Source of the DNA: Nocardia flavorosea NBRC 108225
GTDB taxonomy: Bacteria; Actinomycetota; Actinomycetes; Mycobacteriales; Mycobacteriaceae
Length of the DNA: 64,000 nucleotides
Direction of reading: 5' to 3'
Assembly (NCBI RefSeq): GCF_001613385.1
Contig: NZ_BDCG01000025.1
Coordinates: 1-64,000, forward strand
Made by a program: the position numbers and the translations under genes. The number at the start of each line of letters is the position of its first letter. Within the stretch, counting starts at the first letter, position 1. Positions 6,643 to 15,228 of the stretch are shown one piece after another. A model generated the notes under the pieces. That model searched no databases, had not been told where the DNA came from, and saw only the letters and a program-made list of their open reading frames with translations.

Positions 6643-8040
6643 TCAGGCCGCGACCGACTCCGGACCGCTCACCGTTACCCCCAGCGCCTCAGCGACAACC
6701 CCGACCAGATCCCGCGCAGCCGGCGGAGTCACAGCATTACCCGCCATCCGCACCTGCTCCCGCCGATTCCCCAACACCACATAATCGCGCGGGAAATCCA
6801 TCGCCGCAATGATCTCCCGCGGCTCCAACATCCGGAACCGGACATCAGCGATATCCAAAGACGGGCCCATCGCCACACCGTCGGTCTCCCGAGTAGTACG
6901 CGTCGGGATCGGTTCAGCAGTGCTCGTCGCCCGCTCCCGCCACGTACCACCCGCCGGAGTCACCAACCCATGATGCCCACCACCCGCCGTCACCGTGCAC
7001 AACGGCTCAGACACCAAACGATGCTTCGACCCACCACCACGCAACTCCGCCATAAACGCCAACCCCGTCTCATTCCGGGTCGACATAGTCCGCAACGGCC
7101 CATCCACCGGACGAGCCTGCTTCCCCTCACGCCCCTCAACCGGGACCGCAAGAGCATCGTTCGACCAATACTTCTCGATCCCCGACTGAATCCGCGCCAG
7201 CGTCTTCGCCGCCAACGGTTTCGCCCGATCCCCAATCCGAGTCCCCAGCATCGACCAGTCGATAATGTCCGACGCAGGACGCACCGCAGGCTCAACCACC
7301 CGGTTCTGGCACTTCACATTCGGGCACCGGAACACATACTGTGCCCGATACCGCGCCACCGGAGACGACCCCGGCTTGAACACCTGCATCGCCTGCACCG
7401 GGCCACACTCCAGGCAAACCGCCGCCGGACGAGTCACCCGCCGAAGATCCGGGCGACGATCACCCTTCCGCCAAAACACCACATACATGCGGTCCCGAGA
7501 CTGCGGCGCACCCGCCCCGAACAACTGGGCGTGCATCGAGTTCAGGAACACAACCTCATGGTCGTAACCCATCCCGTCCATCGTCGACAGCCACGACCGG
7601 AACAACGTCCCCTTCTCCGGCGACCACTCAGGCGCCCAGTCGATCGCGTCAGCCACGTTCTCGACAATCACTGCCCGATACCCGTGCGCCTCAGCGAACC
7701 TTGGCACATCCCACATCGTTGCCCGCGACCGCTCCGCAGCCTCATCCGGCAGCGGCTCATCAAACAGGGTCGCCGGCTGAAGCTTCTTCGTGCCCTTCGC
7801 CCGAGAATGGTTGGTGCACTCGGGTGACGCCCACAGGATGTCAGTGGTCGGGAAGTAGCGGGGGTCGATCTGCGACAGGTCCGCGCAGATGTGGTCTGCG
7901 TCGGCGTGGTTCGTGTTGTGGGTTTCCACTGCCAGCTTCCAATGGTTCGAAGCCACCCGCACTTCGATGCCGGGAATCTGGACCGCGCCCGTCGATGAAC
8001 CGCCGGCGCCGCAGAACAAATCGGTCAGGGTCAGACTCAC
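6643..8040 (-). CDS. C5-cytosine DNA methyltransferase
   Basis: 465 aa, GTG at 8040 (GTGA overlap). Motif I DLFCGAGGSSTG binds SAM; motif IV is SPECTNHSRAKG, keeping the catalytic Cys but with PEC in place of the usual PPC; motif VI is VENV. The target-recognition region (about 190-260) has extra Cys pairs (CLECGP ... CPNVKCQNR) that could bind zinc. The C-terminal motifs X-like region (GNAVTPPAARDLVG) is intact. Likely modifies phage DNA against restriction; sequence specificity cannot be read. Confidence 0.92.
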   Translation of the reverse strand: MSLTLTDLFCGAGGSSTGAVQIPGIEVRVASNHWKLAVETHNTNHADADHICADLSQIDPRYFPTTDILWASPECTNHSRAKGTKKLQPATLFDEPLPDEAAERSRATMWDVPRFAEAHGYRAVIVENVADAIDWAPEWSPEKGTLFRSWLSTMDGMGYDHEVVFLNSMHAQLFGAGAPQSRDRMYVVFWRKGDRRPDLRRVTRPAAVCLECGPVQAMQVFKPGSSPVARYRAQYVFRCPNVKCQNRVVEPAVRPASDIIDWSMLGTRIGDRAKPLAAKTLARIQSGIEKYWSNDALAVPVEGREGKQARPVDGPLRTMSTRNETGLAFMAELRGGGSKHRLVSEPLCTVTAGGGHHGLVTPAGGTWRERATSTAEPIPTRTTRETDGVAMGPSLDIADVRFRMLEPREIIAAMDFPRDYVVLGNRREQVRMAGNAVTPPAARDLVGVVAEALGVTVSGPESVAA

Positions 8041-8258
8041 AGCGCACTCCTAGCAATCGCGGGATGGTAGAGGGATTCAAGACGGATTTCGGGTATAGAC
8101 AGTCGGATTCGATCCGTTCGACCGTCAGCGTTGAAACTGGGCAGCATTACGGGCGCATCCTGAGCGAGCTCGGCCACCACGCAACTACAGGATCCGTCGC
8201 CGGAAACTGCGTCTGGTATTAAAATACCGTTACTGTGTACAGTATACGCAATTGTCAT
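8037..8258 (-). CDS. Hypothetical protein
   Basis: 73 aa from ATG at 8258 (GAGGGGGAG upstream; ATGA overlap with previous stop). A longer open frame upstream is out of phase with its neighbours and lacks an RBS. Beta-prone (ILIPDAVSGDGSCSCVVAEL). No family recognised. Confidence 0.65.
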   Translation of the reverse strand: MTIAYTVHSNGILIPDAVSGDGSCSCVVAELAQDAPVMLPSFNADGRTDRIRLSIPEIRLESLYHPAIARSAL

Positions 8259-8425
8259 TTCTCCCCCTCGATACTCCACACGAACACGCTTTCGCCTTCG
8301 TCGAGGAGGTCTGCGATATGCAGGAGCGCTTCCCGGAGTTGACCGCCGGGGAGTGTCCGGGCGAAGTTTCGGAGGGTCGCGCGGTCGCCTGGCGTGGTTT
8401 TCGCGGCGTCGATGTGGCCGTTCAT
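8255..8425 (-). CDS. Hypothetical protein
   Basis: 56 aa (MNGHIDAAKTTPGDRATLRN...), ATGA overlaps at both ends. Helical, acidic C-terminus (LHIADLLDEGESVFVW). Function unknown. Confidence 0.6.
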   Translation of the reverse strand: MNGHIDAAKTTPGDRATLRNFARTLPGGQLREALLHIADLLDEGESVFVWSIEGEK

Positions 8426-8817
8426 GCCGCGGTCTTCTTTCCGACGAGACGCACCATGCAGGGTGCGTGTGTTTCGTGTCCGGTTTCGGGGTTGGTGCAG
8501 GTTTCGCCCGGTTGGGCGCCGCAGCGCGGACACTGGTCGCTGAACGCACCGTTGACGTGGTAGGCGCCCATACGTGCCCTGCGCATGGGCCGCTGCGACG
8601 GTTTCCGTTCAGCGATTTCGCCAGCAATGTCGATGACGTGCTGGGTGTCGATGCGACTGGGGTTGATCTTGTAGTGGAGGTGAACAGCTTCGACCGCAGC
8701 AGGTTTCGGCAAATGCCCGATCTGCTCGTGCCATTCGGTGATGAGGTCGGGGGTGATCTCGCGCTGGTCGTAGTCGCGAACCAGTTCCAGGATCGCGACC
8801 GTGTCAACCCGGTTCAT
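8422..8817 (-). CDS. Zinc-finger protein, possible helicase-loader relative
   Basis: 131 aa. The first 70 residues (DYDQREITPDLITEWHEQIG and following) resemble the short helical domain of phage helicase loaders such as G39P. The C-terminus is a CPRCGAQPGETC zinc finger followed by H and C (HETHAPC). ATGA overlaps tie it to the 8814-9398 gene. Loader role is inference from layout and weak similarity. Confidence 0.65.
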   Translation of the reverse strand: MNRVDTVAILELVRDYDQREITPDLITEWHEQIGHLPKPAAVEAVHLHYKINPSRIDTQHVIDIAGEIAERKPSQRPMRRARMGAYHVNGAFSDQCPRCGAQPGETCTNPETGHETHAPCMVRLVGKKTAA

Positions 8818-9398
8818 GACGCACGCTCCACCGAGTACAGGTCGGCGACACGGAGGGCTTGGGCAAGTTCTCGCCGGCGGTCCCGGAACCCGAGGGCGGC
8901 TTGCTTCTTGGCGGCGAACAGGGCTTTGAATTCGTCGAGCCGTTCGGGCTCCAGTTGGCCGCGGGGTGTACGTCCGAGCGCGACCGCCAAAGCGACCTCA
9001 CGGGAGAACGCGTGTGCTTCCCGCGGCGTGTAACCCATGTCCTGGAACACGTGGTTCGCCAGCTCCATTTCGTCGACCCGGTCTTTCGGCAACTGAGCGA
9101 GGACGTCCCGACGGAAGGCGTGGGCGTGACGGATGATGTCATCCGGCGTCGGCCGGAACTGCTCGGCTTTCTCGCCACGCTGCTCGGACCGGGTGGTGTT
9201 GATGCGACTGTGGTGGTCTCGGGCGTGTTCGACGCCGGCAACCAAGTCCTCGACACACAACCCGGTCTTCTGGAAGTGGTTGGCCCAGGCTGCGGCGGTG
9301 GGGACGCTGATCTTCGGGAACCACAGATCGAAGTCTTGGAGGTTTTGGAAGACGGCTTTGGCGGCGTCGAGGTAGTAGGGGTCTGGTGTCGCGTTCAT
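8814..9398 (-). CDS. Helicase-loader-like replication protein (putative)
   Basis: 194 aa, start ATG at 9398 overlapping the initiator gene stop. N-terminal AAKAVFQNLQDFDLWFP and later RPTPDDIIRHAHAFRRD have the Trp plus 'P-T-x-x-D-I' pattern seen in phage helicase loaders/inhibitors. Next to the initiator, as in lambda O-P and SPP1 38-39 order. Function inferred. Confidence 0.55.
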   Translation of the reverse strand: MNATPDPYYLDAAKAVFQNLQDFDLWFPKISVPTAAAWANHFQKTGLCVEDLVAGVEHARDHHSRINTTRSEQRGEKAEQFRPTPDDIIRHAHAFRRDVLAQLPKDRVDEMELANHVFQDMGYTPREAHAFSREVALAVALGRTPRGQLEPERLDEFKALFAAKKQAALGFRDRRRELAQALRVADLYSVERAS

Positions 9399-10495
9399 GC
9401 GGTGGCGCTCCAGTCGGTGAAGTCGATGGCGGGCTGTGCGGGTTCGGCGTCGATGACTTGCATCAGTGGCCGCTGGTGGGCGACTTGACGGTTGAGTTCG
9501 TCGAATGTGGCGTTGAGGTCGGCGCGTTTCCTGTCGCCTGCGGTTGCCGGGGGGCCAGGGGTGGCGTGGGTTGCGGGCCGTGGACGCGCTTTGCCGAGCC
9601 AGGTATGGAATGCGGCGTTCCAGTCGACTTGGAGGCGTCCGTTGGCGAGGGCGTGGTTACGGAACTGATCGGCTTCGTGTTCGAGGTCGACGCCCATGCG
9701 CCCGGCTTTGTGTCGATGTGTGTCGGTTGGCGCCCACTCCTCGGGGATGGGGGCGGGTTCGCGCCTGCGCTGCCGACTGGTTTGCGCTGGGGGTGGCGCG
9801 TCCGGCTCGCCGGGGTCTGCCGCGCGAGCGGTATGAGGTATGTAGGTCTGCTGTATGCGGTCTGCCGTATGCAGGTAGGAAACGGACCGATCCGCATTAC
9901 CAATCGGATTGCCAATCGCATTACCAATCCGATTGGTGTTCTCGACCGGTTCGGCATTACCAATCCGATTACCAATGTGATTACCAATGTGGTTGGTAAT
10001 CCGGTTGGTGTAGCCGTGCTCTTCCAGGTCCGGGCGGGTCATCAACCGGGCCAGGTGCTCACCTGAGATCGGGGACGAGAACGACGAGTACTCGGGGTGC
10101 TCGGCGTGGGCTCGCTTCACCTCGGTCACGACGGCGGCACGCAGGGTGCGGGAGGCTACGGCCCCGTAGGCGCGGACAACGGAGATCCCCATCTTCGGGT
10201 TCCGCAGGAGTTCGTCGCTGCGGATTAGTGCCCGAACCAACGCCTCTTCGGTGTCGGGGTCGAACAGCACGAACCGGGCTTCTTCGAGTTCCGCCGCGGC
10301 TGATTCGATGCGTTCGGGGGTCCAGCCGGCGGCGCGGACACGCAACCGGGTGGGGCGCCAGTCGACGCGACCGCAGTAGGACATTTCGGGGTCGGTGGCG
10401 AGGACGAAGTAGAGGTGCTGTGCGGGTGGAGTGAGGTTGAGGAAGTCGTCGTCTTCCCACATGGACAACTGGAAACGGGCATATTCGCGAGGCAT
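9395..10495 (-). CDS. Replication initiator-type DNA-binding protein
   Basis: 366 aa. The N-terminal 120 residues (MPREYARFQLSMWEDDDFLN, LTPPAQHLYFVLATDPEMSY) match the winged-helix domain of the actinophage replication initiator/HTH family. Residues about 160-205 are a low-complexity linker of TNRI/GNHI/GNAI tetrapeptides, encoded by the iteron array at 9894-10013. The C-terminal part is Pro/Ala-rich with a helical end. The arrangement resembles lambda O, where the origin iterons lie within the gene between the DNA-binding and partner-binding domains. Start overlaps the HNH gene stop (TAATG). Confidence 0.8.
   Translation of the reverse strand: MPREYARFQLSMWEDDDFLNLTPPAQHLYFVLATDPEMSYCGRVDWRPTRLRVRAAGWTPERIESAAAELEEARFVLFDPDTEEALVRALIRSDELLRNPKMGISVVRAYGAVASRTLRAAVVTEVKRAHAEHPEYSSFSSPISGEHLARLMTRPDLEEHGYTNRITNHIGNHIGNRIGNAEPVENTNRIGNAIGNPIGNADRSVSYLHTADRIQQTYIPHTARAADPGEPDAPPPAQTSRQRRREPAPIPEEWAPTDTHRHKAGRMGVDLEHEADQFRNHALANGRLQVDWNAAFHTWLGKARPRPATHATPGPPATAGDRKRADLNATFDELNRQVAHQRPLMQVIDAEPAQPAIDFTDWSATA
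9894..10013. repeat. 12-bp iteron array, candidate replication origin
   Basis: Ten consecutive 12-bp units in register. Six read (G/C/T)(C/G)ATT(A/G)CCAAT(C/G), consensus GCATTACCAATC (9894, 9906, 9918, 9954, 9966, 9978); three (9930, 9990, 10002) carry the reverse-oriented ATTGGT/GTTGGT core; one (9942) is degenerate. Exact 12-bp periodicity inside an initiator gene suggests origin iterons. Confidence 0.7.
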
Positions 10496-11688
10496 TAGGC
10501 ACTCCCTGCCGGGGTCTGCTCGATGTATTCGAGGTAGTGGCGCGCGAACTCGGGTAGCAGCTCGGGGGTGTAGGCGTCGAGCTGGCCGCGCAGGAACGTG
10601 TACGTGAAGTGGAAAGCGCCCGCAAAAGTGAGACCCGCTTCACGGATGGCGGTTGTCAAGTTCGTTGCGAGCTGGTTGTCATGGGAATAGTCGGCCGGAA
10701 GTACTTCCCACAGGATTACCCGTAGGATCAGGTCAATGACGTCATGCGTGACCGGAAGATCGTTCGTTGCGTAGTGGTTGAATTTCGATTCCAGTCCGGC
10801 CAGCACCCGATGGTTTGCAAACATTTCAGTGATGGCCTCCGGCGACAGCGGCACCTTCTCGCCGCTGTCGTCCGCGCATCGACGTTCGATGATGTATCGC
10901 ACCAATTCGACGGCGGGCATTTCATCGCTGTCCATCCAGCGTCCGCCGTTGGCCGCCGCGTGCCATTGAGTAATCGACGCGTCGTCAACTTTGATCCCAC
11001 CGAGTTTCGAAGCCAGTTGAAGGATGTCGAGAACTTGTTCACGGCTCCACTCGTTGCCGCTGGCAATCTGACGGGTCACTCCCTCTGGCTCGGCATGTCG
11101 CCCGCGCACATGGAACTCGCTCACCTGACCGCCCGCGATCTCCCGGGCCCGCACCTGTGCCTGCTCGATGCGCTTCCAGCAGCAGCCGCAGAAGTATTTC
11201 CAGACTCGTTCGGCGCCGCGGACGGTTCTCGTGTTCATGGCGACGTCAACGAGCGCCTCCAAATCGGAGAACGTCAGGCCAGCGGCGAGAAACTGACGGA
11301 CCGACAATCCGAAGCCGCTAGGGAGTTCAAGTGGACGGCCACCCGCAGTCCATTCCTCCCATATGGCCCGGAACCTGTCCTCCGTGGCGCGATTGTCGGC
11401 GTACTCGGCTTCCCGTTCCGCGGCGGCCTGTTTGAGCGCGTCGGACCAGCGGATGGCGTCGGCTGACACTTCGGCGACGCGGGCAGCATCGGGTGCGATG
11501 GAGGTTTTGCCGCCATTGCAGTCAGCGCAGGCAGTGAACAGGTTCCCGGGCTCGTCGGTGCCACCGAGAGCAACCGGGGTTACGTGGTCGATGGTGAGCT
11601 TCACGTCGGGCGCCGTTGCACCGCAATAGCGGCAAGTGTGCGCGTCGCGGCGGAAGATTTCGAATCGGAGGCGGCGTGATACGGCCAT
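10495..11688 (-). CDS. HNH-domain protein with long C-terminal extension
   Basis: 397 aa from ATG at 11688 (GAAGGAA upstream). The first 75 residues hold the HNH/zinc module: CRYCGA, LTIDHVTPVALGG, then CADCN. The remaining 320 residues are helical with Cys (YFCGCCWKRI) and no recognised fold. HNH enzymes nick or cut DNA; whether this one acts in replication or as a homing enzyme is open. The earlier open frame is antisense-like and was discarded. Confidence 0.8.
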   Translation of the reverse strand: MAVSRRLRFEIFRRDAHTCRYCGATAPDVKLTIDHVTPVALGGTDEPGNLFTACADCNGGKTSIAPDAARVAEVSADAIRWSDALKQAAAEREAEYADNRATEDRFRAIWEEWTAGGRPLELPSGFGLSVRQFLAAGLTFSDLEALVDVAMNTRTVRGAERVWKYFCGCCWKRIEQAQVRAREIAGGQVSEFHVRGRHAEPEGVTRQIASGNEWSREQVLDILQLASKLGGIKVDDASITQWHAAANGGRWMDSDEMPAVELVRYIIERRCADDSGEKVPLSPEAITEMFANHRVLAGLESKFNHYATNDLPVTHDVIDLILRVILWEVLPADYSHDNQLATNLTTAIREAGLTFAGAFHFTYTFLRGQLDAYTPELLPEFARHYLEYIEQTPAGSA

Positions 11689-11714
11689 GAGTGTTCGGGT
11701 TCCTTCGAGGAGGT

Positions 11715-12440
11715 TTAGGCGGCGGTTTGTTGGCGGCGGGCGGCTGCTCGTTCGCGTTGGCCGCGCATGCATTCGGCGCAGGCCCGGTGTCCGCGCCGCC
11801 CGGTGACGGTGTTTGCTGGGGTGCGGGGATGGTTGTTGACGCACACGGGCCGGTCCTGGACTTTGATGCCGGCCGCTATCCAGTCGGGTTGTGCACGCGG
11901 GTCGTCGATATCGATGCCGTCCCATGCGAGCGGGGGGACGTGTCCCGCTGCGCGGGCGACTTGGATGCTTTTCCGGCTGGGGCCGGGGGTTCCGGACAGG
12001 GCGTTGTACAGGTCGCGGATTTCGGCCCACCGCTGGTAGGTGACGTGTTTGCGGCGGGCGCACAGGTTGAGTCCGCTTACGTCGATTCCGAGCCGGTCGG
12101 CGAGCAGTGTGGTGGACCATCCGATGGCGTTGAGTGCGCGGAGGCGGCGTGCGGCGCCGATGCCGAGGACCCTGTTTTGTTTCGGGTGGGGGTGGTGGGT
12201 GGTGGCTCGGATGGCGGCGGCGAGTTCGACGCGGACGCGTTCGATGGCGCCGATGTCGATGTAGCGGATGCATTGTTTGGTGCATCCTGCGCTGGCGGCG
12301 ATCATCGGATAGTTGATTCCGATGGTGGTGAGTGACCGGATGTGTTCTTGGATTGGGGCGGTGTCGGTGTATACCTGGATGTTGTTGGCTTTCCGGTACC
12401 GGTAGCGTTTCGTTCTGCGGGTGCCTGACGTGATGGTCAT
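11715..12440 (-). CDS. HTH DNA-binding protein (paralogue 1)
   Basis: 241 aa. N-terminal HTH (IQEHIRSLTTIGINYPMIAA and SAGCTKQCIRYIDIG), a second HTH-like segment (ALNAIGWSTTLLADRLGIDV), a PPLAWDGIDIDDP motif, and a C-terminal Cys pair (HRACAECMRGQ). Same architecture as the next gene upstream, so the two probably arose by duplication. Likely transcription or DNA-metabolism regulator. Confidence 0.7.
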   Translation of the reverse strand: MTITSGTRRTKRYRYRKANNIQVYTDTAPIQEHIRSLTTIGINYPMIAASAGCTKQCIRYIDIGAIERVRVELAAAIRATTHHPHPKQNRVLGIGAARRLRALNAIGWSTTLLADRLGIDVSGLNLCARRKHVTYQRWAEIRDLYNALSGTPGPSRKSIQVARAAGHVPPLAWDGIDIDDPRAQPDWIAAGIKVQDRPVCVNNHPRTPANTVTGRRGHRACAECMRGQRERAAARRQQTAA

Positions 12441-13255
12441 GCCGCCTCCCGCAGGGTTTTATTTCGGGCACGCCTCAACCCGATGTCGGCGGCTTCAGCG
12501 GACACCTGGAGTAGTTCCGCGACACGGGCGGCTGTGTATCCGCGCCGGGCTGCGAGCCGGTACGCGGCGCCCTTCTCTGCCCGGTTGAGCGGCCCAGAAT
12601 CGACACCATCGACGACGCGTTCAATCCGCACCCAGTCCACCCCGTGCGCGGCGTCGGGGTCACCGAAATCGGGGCTACTGTCGGGATGGTCGATGTCGAT
12701 TCCGTCCCACGCCATAGGGGGCGCGTCCCCATTGAGTCGCGCGAGGTACGCCGCTTCATCTGACGAGCCAGGCACATGCGACAGGTCGCGGTAGAGGTCG
12801 GCTACCCGCAGCCAGGTGGCGCCGGCGATGCGATGCTTATTGCAGATATTCGATACCGCGTTGGGGCCGACGCCGAGCAGTGGCGCGATATCCCGATTGG
12901 AATGCCCCAACGCTCGCAGTGCGCGCAACCGTCGCCCGGCGCCGAGAGCAGGCACCCGGAACGATGCCTGATTCGCGGTGGGGACATGGGTAAGCGTCCG
13001 GATGCGTACTGCGCGACTGGTGTAGACGATGTTCTGGTTGCGGTGCCCGATGCGGATGTGCCGGATCGCCATCTGGGAGATTCCCGCTTCGGCGGCGAGC
13101 GCCTGATCGGTGAATCCGAGACCGGAAAGCCATCGCAAATGCTGCTGCAATGGCGTGATATCGGTGTACCCGGAAATTCCGCGGGCTCGCCGGATAGAAC
13201 TGCTCTTGCAGCGAAGGTACGGATCTTGCACTGGGATCTGCGTGTACACGTTCAC
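12437..13255 (-). CDS. HTH DNA-binding protein (paralogue 2)
   Basis: 272 aa from GTG at 13255 (GTGA overlap). LQQHLRWLSGLGFTDQALAA, EAGISQMAIRHIRIG and ALGHSNRDIAPLLGVGPNAV are HTH segments; PPMAWDGIDIDHP is shared with the neighbour. A third HTH-like stretch (ARRGYTAARVAELLQVSAEA) lies at the C-terminus. Role unknown; multi-HTH layout suggests sequence-specific binding. Confidence 0.7.
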   Translation of the reverse strand: MNVYTQIPVQDPYLRCKSSSIRRARGISGYTDITPLQQHLRWLSGLGFTDQALAAEAGISQMAIRHIRIGHRNQNIVYTSRAVRIRTLTHVPTANQASFRVPALGAGRRLRALRALGHSNRDIAPLLGVGPNAVSNICNKHRIAGATWLRVADLYRDLSHVPGSSDEAAYLARLNGDAPPMAWDGIDIDHPDSSPDFGDPDAAHGVDWVRIERVVDGVDSGPLNRAEKGAAYRLAARRGYTAARVAELLQVSAEAADIGLRRARNKTLREAA

Positions 13256-13695
13256 GCGGCTACCCCCAGGTGATGGTTGATGCGGGTCCAGGAGATGCCG
13301 AGCTTTCGGGCGATCTGGTTGCGGTTCCAGCCGTGTTCCGTGTACAGGGCTCGCGCGTATGCGGGTTTGTCTACGGCGGCGACTGTGACGTCTGCACCGG
13401 AGATGATGCGGTCTAGGATGATCGCGTCCACATAGGGTGTGCCGCGGGAGTACTGGTCTATGGCGGTCTCCGGGTCGATCCGGTTTATGGCTGCGGCTAG
13501 GTTTGGGTGCACAAAGCTGGCGCGGCCCTGCCAGATCCGGTTGAGGGTGGTGGAGTGCACTCCGAGCCCGTTGGCGAGACGGTTCGGGACGACGCCTTGG
13601 TTGATGAGGTCGCGGAGTTTGGTTCGGCTCGGTTCGGCGGGCCGGTATCCACGGGCGAGCCAGTAGCGGCTGTTGCCGGCAGTGGTGCCGCTCAT
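13252..13695 (-). CDS. HTH DNA-binding protein
   Basis: 147 aa from ATG at 13695, ATGA overlap with the exonuclease gene. Two HTH segments: LINQGVVPNRLANGLGVHST and YTEHGWNRNQIARKLGISWT. Part of the cluster of three adjacent HTH genes. Confidence 0.65.
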   Translation of the reverse strand: MSGTTAGNSRYWLARGYRPAEPSRTKLRDLINQGVVPNRLANGLGVHSTTLNRIWQGRASFVHPNLAAAINRIDPETAIDQYSRGTPYVDAIILDRIISGADVTVAAVDKPAYARALYTEHGWNRNQIARKLGISWTRINHHLGVAA

Positions 13696-14381
13696 GCCGC
13701 AGTCGCTTTCTGGGTGCGCACGGGCCACTCGACGGAGACGTCGTCGAAGGGCCGGTTGTTGCGGCGGAGGTAGTCGATGTAGGAGTACTGGCGTTCCCGG
13801 TACCAGTTGGCTTGGGATTCCATGAGACTGTCGGCAGACGCGAGAGCGAGGACGTGATAGACGCGCGGCATCTTCCACGCCAGGCGAGCCGCGGCGAGGG
13901 CGTCACCGTCGGCCGAGTGGGCGCCATCGAGGCGCACCCCATAGTGTTCGCAAACATCCGCGAGGGTCCGCTTACCTTTCCGGTATGCGTCGAATTCGCG
14001 GTCGATGGTGAACGGGTCCACGATCAGACCCCGGACCTCGAACCCCGGCGAATGGTTCGCGATGACCGTGAAATCGAAGCTCGCGTTATAAGCGACGACG
14101 GCGCGACCGGACTCCCACGCGACGTACAGGGCTTCCACAACCTCCGCGACCACTTCATCGTGCGGCCGTCCGTGTTCGCGGACGTACTCGTTCGTGATGC
14201 CATGCACGTCGGTCGCCTCAGCAGGTATTTCGATCCCGGGATTCGCTACCCAGGTGCGGGAGTCGACCTCGGATCCGTTGATTGCGGCGACGCATGCCGT
14301 GACGAGACGCGCGGTGTTCGGGTCTGCGGAGGTCGTCTCGGTGTCGACCGCGCAGAGCGGCATATCAACCCAGCTAGTCAC
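13692..14381 (-). CDS. DEDDh-family 3'-5' exonuclease (DnaQ-like)
   Basis: 229 aa from GTG at 14381 (GAGG 8 nt upstream). Exo I VDTETTS, Exo II AYNASFDFTVI and Exo III HSADGDALAA give the catalytic D-E-D-D plus His. It should remove nucleotides from 3' ends, as proofreading or recombination exonuclease. No polymerase gene is seen in the window, so it probably assists the host polymerase or recombination. Confidence 0.88.
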   Translation of the reverse strand: MTSWVDMPLCAVDTETTSADPNTARLVTACVAAINGSEVDSRTWVANPGIEIPAEATDVHGITNEYVREHGRPHDEVVAEVVEALYVAWESGRAVVAYNASFDFTVIANHSPGFEVRGLIVDPFTIDREFDAYRKGKRTLADVCEHYGVRLDGAHSADGDALAAARLAWKMPRVYHVLALASADSLMESQANWYRERQYSYIDYLRRNNRPFDDVSVEWPVRTQKATAA

Positions 14382-14586
14382 TGTTTTCCTCGGCTTCGAG
14401 AATGGATTCACCTGGCGCCATGTAGAGGGCACGGAATCCGGGATTGTCATTGGAATAGCGGAGGGCACGAAGTTCGGAGAGGTCGTCGTTCCCGAAGTAA
14501 CGGACCTCGAACGCGTCCCCGCCGGCGCCTGGCTGGTCCCCGACGTTCGGATAGGCCAACCAGGCGCCGTTGTCGATGCGAGCCAT
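14374..14586 (-). CDS. Hypothetical protein
   Basis: 70 aa, ATG at 14586, overlapping the exonuclease start by 8 nt. Acidic end (ESILEAEENSD). Unknown. Confidence 0.6.
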   Translation of the reverse strand: MARIDNGAWLAYPNVGDQPGAGGDAFEVRYFGNDDLSELRALRYSNDNPGFRALYMAPGESILEAEENSD

Positions 14587-14589
14587 TGC

Positions 14590-15228
14590 CTATCCCTGCG
14601 GATCCGGCGGGAAAATGCCCTCATCGGCGGGCGGGATGTCGCTCTCTGTGGGGGCCTTGACCTCGTTGCTGAGGGTGTTGGCGCGTTCTTTCCAAAGCTG
14701 CACGAGCCGGTTCCGGTGCTGCCCGAGATCGAATGTCTTCAACTGGGCGGTGATCGCATCGAGTTCCGCGCGGTCGGCGGCGGTCTCGATCTCTGCTGCG
14801 ATCTCATGCGCCTGGTCGTCGGTGATCATCGGCAGTCCGGCAGGCAACGGCTCGACGACGTACGGCGCCCGCTTCCCACGTGTCACAGTCAGGGCGAGGG
14901 TGAGCCGTTTGTCGATGTGCGACATGTGGGAGATGCGGATCCCACCGACCTTTTCCGGCCCGAACTTGATCTCGGGGTCGCGGTAGATCTTCAACCGGCG
15001 GCCCGCGTAGGTACTCGACTCGGCACCCCAGGCGTTGATGAGCACGCGGATCATGCTTTTCCCAGGCCGATACGGGCGTTTGGGCCCGAATTCGGCGGTC
15101 ACGATCTCGACCGGCTGTTCAGCGTTGCCGCGGCGGGTTTCGACGATGGTGACGACCCGCGGCCCGGACATCAGATCATCTGCGTTGATCTGGTCGCTCT
15201 TGGGTGCGGCGGCTTCGGAGATGTCCAT
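14590..15228 (-). CDS. Conserved phage protein near recombination exonuclease
   Basis: 212 aa from ATG at 15228 (AAAGG upstream; TGATG overlap). Segments such as YRPGKSMIRVLINAWG, YAGRRLKIYRDPEIKFGPEK and VGGIRISHMSHI are typical of a family seen in actinophage recombination/replication operons. A ssDNA-annealing or mediator role would fit its place next to a YqaJ exonuclease, but this is inference from context. C-terminal 80 residues are helical and acidic. Confidence 0.65.
   Translation of the reverse strand: MDISEAAAPKSDQINADDLMSGPRVVTIVETRRGNAEQPVEIVTAEFGPKRPYRPGKSMIRVLINAWGAESSTYAGRRLKIYRDPEIKFGPEKVGGIRISHMSHIDKRLTLALTVTRGKRAPYVVEPLPAGLPMITDDQAHEIAAEIETAADRAELDAITAQLKTFDLGQHRNRLVQLWKERANTLSNEVKAPTESDIPPADEGIFPPDPQG

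Noticed and set aside
6970..7827. Plus-strand open frame inside the C5 methyltransferase region
   Set aside because: Arg/His/Pro-rich shadow; the minus strand has complete methyltransferase motifs.
10495..12471. Single 658-aa minus-strand protein
   Set aside because: Only the last 397 codons (from 11688) are protein-like; the rest lies over the 11715-12440 HTH gene in another frame.
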